A DNA stretch of 64,000 nt from Hymenobacter norwichensis DSM 15439 (GTDB lineage: Bacteria; Bacteroidota; Bacteroidia; Cytophagales; Hymenobacteraceae): the NCBI RefSeq assembly GCF_000420705.1, contig NZ_ATVL01000006.1, positions 186,001-250,000 of the forward strand, given 5' to 3'. A model generated the notes under the pieces. That model saw only the letters and a list, made by a program, of their open reading frames with translations, ran no database searches and was not told the origin of the DNA. This document shows positions 35,234 through 42,943 of the stretch, piece after piece (the stretch's first letter is position 1; each line of letters starts with the position of its first letter). Made by a program: the position numbers and the translations under genes.

Positions 35234-35776
35234 ATGCAGTTAACCAAGCAACTATTAATGGCCGCCCTGGTGGGCACCAGCTCGGCTGAGGCCGACAAGT
35301 TCCTCAAGCCCATCAACGCCACGCTGGAGCGTTACAAAATCAACACCCCGCTCCGGGTGGCGCACTTCCTGGCGCAGATCGGCCACGAGTCGTGCGGGCT
35401 GGATGCCGTGCGTGAGTACGCCAGTGGCGCTGCCTACGAGGGCCGCAAAGACCTGGGCAATACGCAGAAGGGCGATGGCATCCGCTTCAAGGGCCGCGGC
35501 TTGATTCAAATCACTGGCCGGGCCAACTACTACACACTGGGCCGCGCCTTCGGCATCGACTTCGTGGCCGAGCCGACGCTGCTGGAGATGCCCATGTATG
35601 CCGCCCTGAGCGCGGGCTGGTATTGGAACAGCCGCAGCCTCAACGAATTGGCCGACGCTAACTTCTTCGACACCATCACCAAGCGCATCAATGGCGGCAC
35701 CAACGGCTATGCCGACCGAATGAACCGCTTTTTGGTGGCTGCTAAAGCCCTGGGCATACCAGGTGGAAAAGCATGA
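35234..35776 (+). CDS. Endolysin, glycoside hydrolase family 19-like
   Basis: 180 residues, a single catalytic domain. Family motifs: FLAQIGHESCG (about 45-55, candidate catalytic E52), a second acid in the EYASGAAYEGR segment (about 61-71) and RFKGRGLIQITGRANY (about 84-99). It should hydrolyse the glycan strands of peptidoglycan. No signal peptide is present, so release depends on the holin. Its stop overlaps the next lysis gene start (ATGA). Confidence 0.9.
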   Translation: MQLTKQLLMAALVGTSSAEADKFLKPINATLERYKINTPLRVAHFLAQIGHESCGLDAVREYASGAAYEGRKDLGNTQKGDGIRFKGRGLIQITGRANYYTLGRAFGIDFVAEPTLLEMPMYAALSAGWYWNSRSLNELADANFFDTITKRINGGTNGYADRMNRFLVAAKALGIPGGKA

Positions 35777-36330
35777 GAAGCATTCGTATAGGTTGCGTTT
35801 TAGGAGCACTTGCCCTGCTTAGCGCAGTCAGTGGCTGCGCCACCACTCGCCCGCGGCCGGCCGACGTGCCGACGCTGTCGGTGCTGTCGGTGCGCCAAGA
35901 CTCCCTACGCGTGGACTCGCTGGCCGGGCTTCCGGACTCGCTACCCAAGCCCACGTTCATCCAGCGCCTCACTGGTGGCGTATTTGGGGGCGGTTCCGGT
36001 AAAACGAAAACCGTCCAGAAGTTCAAAGGGCCAACGACCATCATCATTGGCAACAATAACGCGGGCAGCTCGGCAACCAAGCCCGGCCCTGCGGCCACCG
36101 GCACTGGAGCAGTGGCCACCGAGGCAAAAAAGGCCGACGCGCCCGTAGTCGTTGGCGAGGGCAATCAGGCCGCCAGTTCCCGGAAGGGGCCGGCCGTAGC
36201 TGGCACCGGCAACTCGGTGACGGTGCCGCTGCCCAGCAACTGGTGGAAGTGGCTGCTCGGCGGCACGGTGCTCGGCTTCGCGCTGAGGCAGTTCGGGCCA
36301 ATGCTGCTCAAGGGGGCGTTGGGCATATAA
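35773..36330 (+). CDS. Spanin-like lipoprotein with C-terminal membrane helix (unimolecular spanin candidate)
   Basis: 185 residues. The N terminus is a lipoprotein signal with VSGC (19-22), so Cys22 would be lipidated in the outer membrane. The middle is Thr/Gly/Ala-rich and low in complexity, containing IIIGNNN. The C terminus has WWKW followed by a hydrophobic helix (about 157-182) able to span the inner membrane. One chain with both an outer-membrane anchor and an inner-membrane helix is the architecture of unimolecular spanins such as T1 gp11, which fuse the membranes after endolysin action. Position directly after holin and endolysin supports this. Confidence 0.7.
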   Translation: MRSIRIGCVLGALALLSAVSGCATTRPRPADVPTLSVLSVRQDSLRVDSLAGLPDSLPKPTFIQRLTGGVFGGGSGKTKTVQKFKGPTTIIIGNNNAGSSATKPGPAATGTGAVATEAKKADAPVVVGEGNQAASSRKGPAVAGTGNSVTVPLPSNWWKWLLGGTVLGFALRQFGPMLLKGALGI

Positions 36331-36332
36331 AT

Positions 36333-36365
36333 AAAACGCCCTGGCATATACAGCCGGGGCGTTTT
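36333..36365 (+). terminator. Terminator of the lysis unit
   Basis: AAAACGCC pairs with GGCGTTTT, with extra inner pairs. Confidence 0.85.
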
Positions 36366-36379
36366 GCTATCTTGCACCC

Positions 36380-36501
36380 GCTAACACACTGAATACCCTA
36401 GATTACCCACAGAAGCCTCGGCCGTCGTCAGAAAACGGTCGGGGAGTAGAGCGGGAGCATGACCCGTATGCTTAGGCTTCTGTGGAAGTTCAGGTGTTAG
36501 C
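36380..36501 (+). ncRNA. Candidate structured RNA after the lysis cassette
   Basis: A compact four-helix fold is drawn directly by the sequence. P1: GCTAACAC+CTGAA (36380-36393, one bulged A) with TTCAGGTGTTAGC (36489-36501), 13 bp. P2: 36407-36418 with 36474-36485, 12 perfect bp. P3: 36419-36425 with 36435-36441. P4: AGCAT (36456-36460) with ATGCT (36468-36472), or an alternative CGGG/CCCG. No gene covers it, and it begins right after a terminator. Class unknown. It could be a small RNA or a leader for the gene 35 bp downstream; its sense strand is not certain. Confidence 0.6.
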
Positions 36502-36535
36502 AGCGATTTCCCCGGCTTGCTCGACGTGCTGCATT

Positions 36536-36736
36536 ATGGCTACTTCTGAAGAATCGGCCCAAGAGGCCCCCAACTTGCCGCTCGTAAAGCCAGCAGGTAT
36601 CGACGACGCTGAAATGTGGAAGCTGTGTGAACGGTACAACATCGCCTTCACCCCACCCACGGCCCGCGATATTCAGTTTGCTGGCATCATTAAAGCCCTG
36701 GAGGAACTAGTGGATGCCCTTGGGCACCGCCCTTAA
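36536..36736 (+). CDS. Small protein of unknown function
   Basis: 66 residues from the ATG giving MATSEESA; an upstream GTG would run into the structured RNA. Acidic, with an unstructured N terminus and a C-terminal helix (about 45-62). No family recognised. It lies alone between the structured RNA and a terminator, so the two may form one regulatory unit. Confidence 0.55.
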   Translation: MATSEESAQEAPNLPLVKPAGIDDAEMWKLCERYNIAFTPPTARDIQFAGIIKALEELVDALGHRP

Positions 36737-36755
36737 AACCAACGAAAACAGACTG

Positions 36756-36782
36756 CCCCGGCCCACCAGCCGGGGTTTTTTT
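36756..36782 (+). terminator. Terminator before the amidoligase unit
   Basis: CCCCGGC and GCCGGGG pair around CCACCA, followed by T7. Confidence 0.9.
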
Positions 36783-36932
36783 GTGCCCGATTGCACCGTG
36801 CCAGTCGGACAATTAGACCGTGCATTGAATCTGCGCTAATGCACTCAAAAACAAGTGATTAAACTTGATAGTCGCGGCACACGATGCGTTGTTTGTATCA
36901 CCTAAACGACACGAACACAACGCCTTACGATA

Positions 36933-37916
36933 ATGACCGCAGCCCAAATCCTCGCCAGCACCGGAACTACTAAAACTTGGAAAATGCAGCAGCTTTTCGG
37001 CCTGGGCCTGAGCCGCCGCGAAGTAGCCACGATGATGAACGTAGGCTACGGTTTCGCCCAGAACGTATATGCCGCCTGGGTAGCCGCCCGCGCTACCACC
37101 GCCCTGGCCACGCCGACCCGCACCGCTACCGTAGCTGCCCTGGCCCCGTACCAGCCCGCCCGCTTCGACCGCACCTTCGGCGTAGAAATAGAAGCCTACG
37201 GCTGCACCCGCGAAGCCTTGGTAAACGAGCTACGCGCCCAGGGCCTGGAAGCCCACAGCGACGGCTACAACCACACCACCCGCCCATACTGGAAAATTGT
37301 AAGCGACGGCAGCGTAACCGGCCCTAACGCCTTCGAACTGGTAAGCCCCGTACTGCGCGGCTACGAAGGACTGGAGGATTTGGCCCGCGCCTGCCGCGCC
37401 CTGAACGCCTGCGGAGCCCAGGTAAATAACTCCTGCGGCCTGCACGTACACCTCGGGGCCTCGGACCTAACGGTAGAAAACATGAAAAACCTAGTACGCA
37501 ACTACCTGGTACTCGAAACCAGCATCGACTCGGTAATGCCCGCCAACCGCCGCGGCTCGGCCAATACCTACTGCCAAAGCCTACAACGCAGCCGCACGAT
37601 GGCCGAAGCCGAACGCCAAATACTAGCCGCCACCACGGCCGAGGAGCTAAGCCGCGCCGCCAACGGAGGCAGCCGCTACCACAAGGTGAACATGCAAGCC
37701 TTCACCCGGCAAGGCACCATCGAATTTCGCCAGCACAGCGGAACCACCAACTATGAAAAAATAAGCTTTTGGGTGAAATTCCTGGCTAACCTAGTAGACT
37801 ACTCGAAGGCCCGCCTAGTAGCCCCAAACCTGCCCGTAGCTGAATTTACTACCTTTAACCCCCGCGACATTGCAACCTACTACACCCGCCGCCGCACGGC
37901 GCTACAAAACCGCTAA
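36933..37916 (+). CDS. HTH-amidoligase: ATP-dependent COOH-NH2 ligase, phage cargo
   Basis: 327 residues. An N-terminal HTH-like region (about 12-50, MQQLFGLGLSRREVATMMNVGYGF) is joined to an Amidoligase_2-type domain: FGVEIE (82-87), WKIVSDGS (120-127), ELVSPVLRG (135-143), CGLHVH (168-173) and TIEFRQHSGT (262-271), all the acidic, His and Arg positions expected of this glutamine-synthetase-fold family. Such enzymes join amines to carboxylates and are thought to make peptide tags or modify proteins or cell wall; the substrate is unknown. Codon use (many CTA, GTA, TAC) differs from the neighbouring GTG/CTG-rich virion genes, which points to separate acquisition. A small gene follows 1 bp after its stop. 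Confidence 0.85.
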   Translation: MTAAQILASTGTTKTWKMQQLFGLGLSRREVATMMNVGYGFAQNVYAAWVAARATTALATPTRTATVAALAPYQPARFDRTFGVEIEAYGCTREALVNELRAQGLEAHSDGYNHTTRPYWKIVSDGSVTGPNAFELVSPVLRGYEGLEDLARACRALNACGAQVNNSCGLHVHLGASDLTVENMKNLVRNYLVLETSIDSVMPANRRGSANTYCQSLQRSRTMAEAERQILAATTAEELSRAANGGSRYHKVNMQAFTRQGTIEFRQHSGTTNYEKISFWVKFLANLVDYSKARLVAPNLPVAEFTTFNPRDIATYYTRRRTALQNR

Positions 37917-37917
37917 C

Positions 37918-38151
37918 ATGCCCAAATACGAAATACTAGGTGGTGGCCAGGTAGAGGCCACCACCGACCTCGGCCTAGTAGAAGCCTTACGCCGCGACGC
38001 GCAAGCCTGGGTGCCCAGCGTCAGTATCGAAGATTTTATGGAAGGCATGGCCAGCCGCGCCAAGGTTCAGAAGGGGGTGGAAGTCCGCACGAATTCCATT
38101 GCCAACTTTACGGCCGACCTAAAGCGGTTTGGCTTCATCACACAGGCCTGA
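37918..38151 (+). CDS. Small partner of the amidoligase
   Basis: 77 residues beginning directly after the amidoligase stop. MPKYEILGGGQVEATTDLGLVEALRRDAQAW suggests a small alpha/beta fold, followed by a helical C-terminal half (about 40-70). No family recognised. Tight coupling to the enzyme makes it a candidate substrate, carrier or regulator. It also shares the CTA/GTA codon preference of the amidoligase. Confidence 0.65.
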   Translation: MPKYEILGGGQVEATTDLGLVEALRRDAQAWVPSVSIEDFMEGMASRAKVQKGVEVRTNSIANFTADLKRFGFITQA

Positions 38152-38164
38152 TTTCAGTTTTCAG

Positions 38165-38172
38165 TATGTTTG
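38165..38172 (+). promoter_or_regulatory. -7 box before the exported protein gene
   Basis: TATGTTTG is a perfect TAnnTTTG, 21 bp before the ATG. No well-placed -33 TTTG was seen. Confidence 0.45.
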
Positions 38173-38192
38173 GTTTTCACCAGTCATACTAT

Positions 38193-38525
38193 ATGAAAAC
38201 GCTATTATTTGCTGTACTGCTAGGGGCACTGGCCTTCGTCGGCTTCGCCCAGGATTCCCCACCCGTGGCCATCGCCAAAACTATGGCCGGCCGCAAAGCC
38301 CCACGTCGGGCACTGATGCTGGAGGATGGCGTGAAGCGCTACTCCAAGTTCAATCTGTACGCCACTCGCAAGGGCAACCGTGCCCGCGAATTTGAAAACG
38401 AAGGGGCAGTCCTAGCCTTACTTGATAGCCTCGGCTGGGTCGCTACTCCCAACGGCCAGGAGCAGACACCCTACGGCGAATACAACCTGTATATGCTCAA
38501 ACGCAAGCCAGTGGTTCAGAATTAA
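38193..38525 (+). CDS. Exported small protein of unknown function
   Basis: 110 residues. The ATG giving MKTLLFAVLL yields a clean signal peptide cut after about GFAQ; a start 27 bp earlier would spoil it. The mature part is basic (RKAPRR, KRYSKFNLYATRKGNR). No family recognised. As the third member of the amidoligase unit, it could be a periplasmic target or accessory factor. Some other phage cargo genes here are exported as well. Confidence 0.6.
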   Translation: MKTLLFAVLLGALAFVGFAQDSPPVAIAKTMAGRKAPRRALMLEDGVKRYSKFNLYATRKGNRAREFENEGAVLALLDSLGWVATPNGQEQTPYGEYNLYMLKRKPVVQN

Positions 38526-38543
38526 TATAGATGCACTTGCGGT

Positions 38544-39452
38544 ATGGCATTCAGAATAAATGAACCCAAAAACGCTGTCTTACTACATGCAGCAGCAAAG
38601 ATTGCTAGTTTGAGTGAAGCATCAGCCGTTGATGGTATGAGAATAATATTTCAAACGTTGGCGGAAGCTAGTGATCGGCTCAAGGAAAAGTTAGACCGCT
38701 ATGGCGAGGAGCAAAAAGGATTGCAGTTCACAGCTCTTACAAACGATACTGCGCGACAATCAACTGATGGTGCAATTACATTTTCTAGACCTAACGTAGG
38801 GTTAAATAGCGTAAAAGACATTGATGTTAGCTATGGAGTAAGACACAGCAGTATTATGGCTGATGTGTGGATTCTTCTTGATAATATCCACCGCTTAGAC
38901 ATACTGTTGAAATTCGTACCTGGCCCAATAGTAGGATTTAGCAGACGAAATTTTATGCAATTAATGAACTCCGTGACGGGTATAAGAGGCTCTTTTCATC
39001 ACATTGATGAGAGAATAAAGAGACACTTCGCAAAAGTTGGCGGTTCAGCTTTTGGTGATGTGAATTGGGTGTATAATTCAAGTGACAATCATCCCGCTCT
39101 ATTTATAATGCACTCAGGGGTAGATCGGTTTGGAATGAAAAATACCGCTTATGGAGCAATTGAGGGAGAAGATAAGGAACATGAAATAGGAGCTCATAAT
39201 TTAGAGTTGAGGTATTTGATGCAAGACAGAATTCCTGGTACTAAAGCGGACGGTACTCCATCTTTTACTTGGGGCACCCCGTATCCAGTTAGCGTGAATT
39301 TTGATGACCTTGCAGCACTTATAAACGAATTGCAATTAGGGTTAGAACATAGATACGCTTCTCTAGCAGAAACTGCTATCAAACCTGGGGAGGTCCCTGT
39401 TTTGCCAGGAATTCAAATCATCAGGCGCAGAAACGCTGAAAAACCAGATTAG
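38544..39452 (+). CDS. AT-rich cargo gene of unknown function
   Basis: 302 residues, no family recognised. Visibly AT-richer than the genes on both sides and with A/T-ending codons, so probably a late arrival. Mixed alpha/beta without membrane segments or signal peptide. Notable stretches are SFHHIDERIKRHFAKVGG (about 152-169) and VNFDDLAALINELQLGLEHRYASLAE near 250-275. It ends at a terminator, just before the tail module promoter. Position and composition fit a defence or host-takeover moron; there is no direct evidence. Confidence 0.65.
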   Translation: MAFRINEPKNAVLLHAAAKIASLSEASAVDGMRIIFQTLAEASDRLKEKLDRYGEEQKGLQFTALTNDTARQSTDGAITFSRPNVGLNSVKDIDVSYGVRHSSIMADVWILLDNIHRLDILLKFVPGPIVGFSRRNFMQLMNSVTGIRGSFHHIDERIKRHFAKVGGSAFGDVNWVYNSSDNHPALFIMHSGVDRFGMKNTAYGAIEGEDKEHEIGAHNLELRYLMQDRIPGTKADGTPSFTWGTPYPVSVNFDDLAALINELQLGLEHRYASLAETAIKPGEVPVLPGIQIIRRRNAEKPD

Positions 39453-39467
39453 TGAAATTTATTTAAT

Positions 39468-39497
39468 AGCCTCGGCCAGATAGGTTGAGGCTTTTTT
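39468..39497 (+). terminator. Terminator before the tail module
   Basis: AGCCTC pairs with GAGGCT, followed by T6 and then directly by the GTCC promoter. Confidence 0.8.
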
Positions 39498-39499
39498 GT

Positions 39500-39534
39500 G
39501 TCCTTTTTCGTCGGTTCGGGGAGCGGGAGCTTTG
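39500..39534 (+). promoter_or_regulatory. Phage GTCC-30-CTTTG promoter, copy E
   Basis: GTCCTTTTTCG, then GAGCTTTG with 30 bp from GTCC to CTTTG, 20 bp before the first tail gene. Confidence 0.65.
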
Positions 39535-39554
39535 AGGAAACTACTTCCTCACCC

Positions 39555-40373
39555 ATGCATGATGTTAGTATCGGTGGCCGGCACCGGAAGGTAGCCGACA
39601 CCTGGAACGCCCTCCCGCGCAAGCAGCTGCTGGAGGTGGTGCGCCACTTGTACGCCAAGCACCGCACCGAAACCGATTTGCGCCTGTGGCTGCTGAGCGT
39701 ACTGCTCGACGTGCCGTTGGCGTTGGTCATTCACTTTACCGACGTGCAGGTGGCCCAGCTCCTCTGGCTGACCGACTTTCTCCTTGAGGAGAATAGCCTT
39801 ACTGAGCAGAAGCTAGGCAGCGTACAGTTGCCGGCCTGGCGCGACCCCTTGCGCCGCACCTTCTACGGGCCGCGGGAGCACTTCCGCAACATGAGCTTTG
39901 CCGAGTTCATCTTCGCCGACGCCTACTTCGTGCGCTACAGCCAGGACCGCAGCCAGGTGGCCATGCTCGACAAGCTGGTGGCCGTGCTCTACCGGCCCCA
40001 GCGCCGCAACTACGACCCCAACTCCCCGGAGTTCGGCGGCGACCGGCGCGAAGACTTCAACGAGCACCTGCTGGAAAAGCGGGTTTTTATGTTGGAGGCC
40101 CTGCCCAGCACCGAGAAACTCGCCATCTATACCTGGTATGCTGGCTGCCGCAAGGCGCTGGAATACGCCTACCCGGACGTGTTCACCTCGGCCCACCAGG
40201 AGCAGGCCAGCGCCAAGGGCTGGGACTACGTGCTGCGCGAGTTGTCGGGCAGCACCTTCGGCACCCTAACCGAAACCAGCCGCCAAAATGCCCGCCTCGT
40301 GCTGGCCAAGATGCAGGATGATCAGGAAGCGGCCGAGCGCCTGCGCGAACTACACCGCCAACACAATCCCTAA
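39555..40373 (+). CDS. First gene of the tail module, unknown function
   Basis: 272 residues from the ATG giving MHDVSIGG; an earlier in-frame ATG would overlap the promoter. Helix-rich and charged, with many Tyr/Arg, for example LVAVLYRPQRRNYDPNSPEFGGDRREDF, about 155-182. No family recognised by eye. Opening the tail operon, it could be a tail assembly chaperone or terminator protein; the former commonly lies upstream of the tape measure. Confidence 0.6.
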   Translation: MHDVSIGGRHRKVADTWNALPRKQLLEVVRHLYAKHRTETDLRLWLLSVLLDVPLALVIHFTDVQVAQLLWLTDFLLEENSLTEQKLGSVQLPAWRDPLRRTFYGPREHFRNMSFAEFIFADAYFVRYSQDRSQVAMLDKLVAVLYRPQRRNYDPNSPEFGGDRREDFNEHLLEKRVFMLEALPSTEKLAIYTWYAGCRKALEYAYPDVFTSAHQEQASAKGWDYVLRELSGSTFGTLTETSRQNARLVLAKMQDDQEAAERLRELHRQHNP

Positions 40374-40376
40374 CCA

Positions 40377-40907
40377 ATGCGCCACAAACAATACACCGCA
40401 ATGGGCCGGGAACTGGCCCGCCGCCACGTCGACATTCAGCACTCGCCCGAGAAGTGCCGCTTCCTGCGCATCCTCATCAGTTCCGACCCCATTCAAAAGC
40501 AGCTCGACCTGAGCGAGTTCAACGCCAGCCTGCGCAACCGCCTGGATTTGAGCGATGGCAAGGCCGCGATGGTGCTGGAAAACTACCAGGCCGACTACTC
40601 GGATAACGAGGGCGACTTCTACGCCAAGTACCACCACAGCGCCTTTCTGGTGCTGAAGCTGGTGGGCCGCGACGACTACGACGGCCGCGACGACGTGCTC
40701 GACGAATGCGAGCGGATCGGGGAGGAGCTGATGGGCGCATACATCGAGCAGCTCACCGCGGCCGGCCTGCGCATCACGCCCGACGACGTGCTGCAGGAAG
40801 CCATTGGCCCCATCGGCGACGGCCTGGTGGGCTGCCGCTTCAACTACGTGTTCCGCAGTGCCGCCACGCAGGCGCTGACTTACCAACCTTCTAAATTCCT
40901 CGACTGA
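40377..40907 (+). CDS. Tail-region protein of unknown function
   Basis: 176 residues, 3 bp after the previous stop, and overlapping the next start by one base. Acidic middle (DDYDGRDDVLDECERIGEEL, about 100-119). The C-terminal FNYVFRSAA suggests a beta strand ending the fold. No family recognised. Probably a tail completion or connector protein from context. Confidence 0.6.
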   Translation: MRHKQYTAMGRELARRHVDIQHSPEKCRFLRILISSDPIQKQLDLSEFNASLRNRLDLSDGKAAMVLENYQADYSDNEGDFYAKYHHSAFLVLKLVGRDDYDGRDDVLDECERIGEELMGAYIEQLTAAGLRITPDDVLQEAIGPIGDGLVGCRFNYVFRSAATQALTYQPSKFLD

Positions 40908-42943
40908 TGGCCGGCGAAAGATTAGCAAAACAAGTTGTCCAGGTGGTCAACCCCCAGGACGGCAAATGGGTCCAGCTGTTTCTGGGCGGCTTGTACCACC
41001 TGTTCGAGCCCAGCTATAATGGTACGGGCATCAACACGTTCCGCATCATTCCGCCCCAGAGCAACTATCAGCGCCAGAACGCGCTGTCGTTTGTGGCCGC
41101 GGTGCGGGCGCGTATCCTGGCCTTTAACCTGCCCTACACTGTCAGCGAGGAAGAGATTCAGCTGCCGTATTGTACGCTGGTGACCATTGAGGCCACTGCC
41201 TACGACCGGGCGCTGGACTTCCAGCCCATGCAGGACTTGCCGCACACCGGGCTCTATGGCATTCTGCAATGGGACCAGGCCGATACCATCCGGCCGGTGT
41301 TCGTGGATCAGCAGGTAAACGATGCCGGCATCTTTGGCTCGGCCACTGGCTCCATCACCCTAACGGCCCGCAACGGCAACGATGGGGTGTACACTTATAC
41401 CTGGGCCGATGGCCCTACCACGGCCAGCCGCAGCAACCTACGGGCCGGCCGCTACACCTGCGTGGTGGCCGACTCCAGCGGGGCCAGTACGTCGGTGACC
41501 GTACTGGTGGGTCAGGATGATCAACTGAGTGTGGTAGTCAACCGGGTGGAAAACGACGTGACTCTACAAGTAAGCGGGGGCCTGGCTCCTTATGCCTACG
41601 CGTGGGAGGATGGCAGCACGCTGCCCACCCGGCTCGACCTGGAGCCAGGCACCTACACTTGCACCATCACCGATGCGCGGGGCGCGACGGCCAGTGCAAC
41701 CGTCACCATTTCGGCTTTCCAGTTTTATTTCTCACTTAACCCCATCCTGCTGCCGCTCGATGCCGGCGACGCCTACCGGACCGACCCCACCACCAAGCCG
41801 AACCTCTCGTTTTGCTGCGAGGTGTACATCGAGCCGGAATATTTGAGTGACGAGTTCGTGCGCCTGGGCGACGTGCTGGAGCAGCCCGCCGACCGCGACG
41901 GCCGCACCACCTTTGAAGTGCAGGCCCTGCTCGATACCTACTTGCAGGAGCACCTGCCTGCGCCGGGCCAGCAGGCCATCAGCCGGGCCGATTCGCTGTT
42001 CAAGCGCTTCTACTTGCTCAGTTACGAGCGGTTCGGGGAGCCGTTGGAGGATGGCCCGCAGCAGCTGCAAAGCACCAACTATGTGGTGCTGGGCGGCCTC
42101 GATTACTTTGAATACGCGGCCCGCACGTGGTTCAGTGCCTATCAGGCGGCTGCCAAGCCCTTCCTGACCTGGCAGCCCAACGACAAGCCCGTGTACGCCG
42201 ACCAGCCCGAGTACCTCTACTTCATGGTGGACTCGTTTGCCCTGCCCTCGTTCGCCCTGCAGGTGAGCGTACAGTGCACCAATGGCAAAACGGAGCGCTT
42301 AACGACTCTGCCGTATGGAGGCGTGAAGCGCTACGAGGTGTTCTGCGTGCCGGTGAGCTACGAGGCCCTGGGGCTTTCGCGCTACGAGTCGCCTAAACGT
42401 CGGGTGCTGGGCTGGAGCGTGCAGGTAGTCGATGAGCTGGGGGTGCCCCAGTCCGAGGAGCGGCGTTACCAGCTGGAGTACCGCTATGCCCCACAGAAGC
42501 GTTACTTCCTTTATACCAACAGCCTGGGTGGGGTCAATACGCTGGCGTGCATTGGCGACGCGGTGGGTACGTTCACGCCGGTGCAGGAGGAAGCTGAACG
42601 CGGCCCCAACCCGCGCTACAACCCGCTGCTGGGCGACACGGTGGTGCTGGACCGCTCCGGCACCATGGTGCTCAACGTACAGACCGGCTCGCTCTCGCGG
42701 GCCGAGCAGTTGCACTTGCAGGAGTTCGTGCTCAGCCGGCGCGTGACGATGGTGCGCGACGGTTTCTACTGGCCGGGCAAGGTCAAGCCCAAGGCACTGG
42801 AAGCCTTCAGCGACGGCGACACCACCCGCGTGTTTGTGTTCGACTTCGAGTTGCCCCGCCAGCGCGTGTTCTCGCCGCGGCTGCCGGTGCTGCCCGCGGC
42901 ACTCACCCGGCCCGTGGCGGCTGGAGAAGGGGGGCGGCTATGA
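40907..42943 (+). CDS. Large tail protein with SprB/PKD-like repeats
   Basis: 678 residues. After an N-terminal domain, two adjacent repeats (about 145-205 and 206-268) carry the PYAYAWEDG...LEPGTYTCTITDARGATAS pattern of SprB-like and PKD-type beta-sandwich repeats, known from surface adhesins of gliding Bacteroidota. The C-terminal 400 residues are beta-rich with no recognised motif. It is likely a distal tail or baseplate-hub-associated protein that touches the cell surface, with the repeats as carbohydrate- or protein-binding modules (inference). Confidence 0.7.
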   Translation: MAGERLAKQVVQVVNPQDGKWVQLFLGGLYHLFEPSYNGTGINTFRIIPPQSNYQRQNALSFVAAVRARILAFNLPYTVSEEEIQLPYCTLVTIEATAYDRALDFQPMQDLPHTGLYGILQWDQADTIRPVFVDQQVNDAGIFGSATGSITLTARNGNDGVYTYTWADGPTTASRSNLRAGRYTCVVADSSGASTSVTVLVGQDDQLSVVVNRVENDVTLQVSGGLAPYAYAWEDGSTLPTRLDLEPGTYTCTITDARGATASATVTISAFQFYFSLNPILLPLDAGDAYRTDPTTKPNLSFCCEVYIEPEYLSDEFVRLGDVLEQPADRDGRTTFEVQALLDTYLQEHLPAPGQQAISRADSLFKRFYLLSYERFGEPLEDGPQQLQSTNYVVLGGLDYFEYAARTWFSAYQAAAKPFLTWQPNDKPVYADQPEYLYFMVDSFALPSFALQVSVQCTNGKTERLTTLPYGGVKRYEVFCVPVSYEALGLSRYESPKRRVLGWSVQVVDELGVPQSEERRYQLEYRYAPQKRYFLYTNSLGGVNTLACIGDAVGTFTPVQEEAERGPNPRYNPLLGDTVVLDRSGTMVLNVQTGSLSRAEQLHLQEFVLSRRVTMVRDGFYWPGKVKPKALEAFSDGDTTRVFVFDFELPRQRVFSPRLPVLPAALTRPVAAGEGGRL

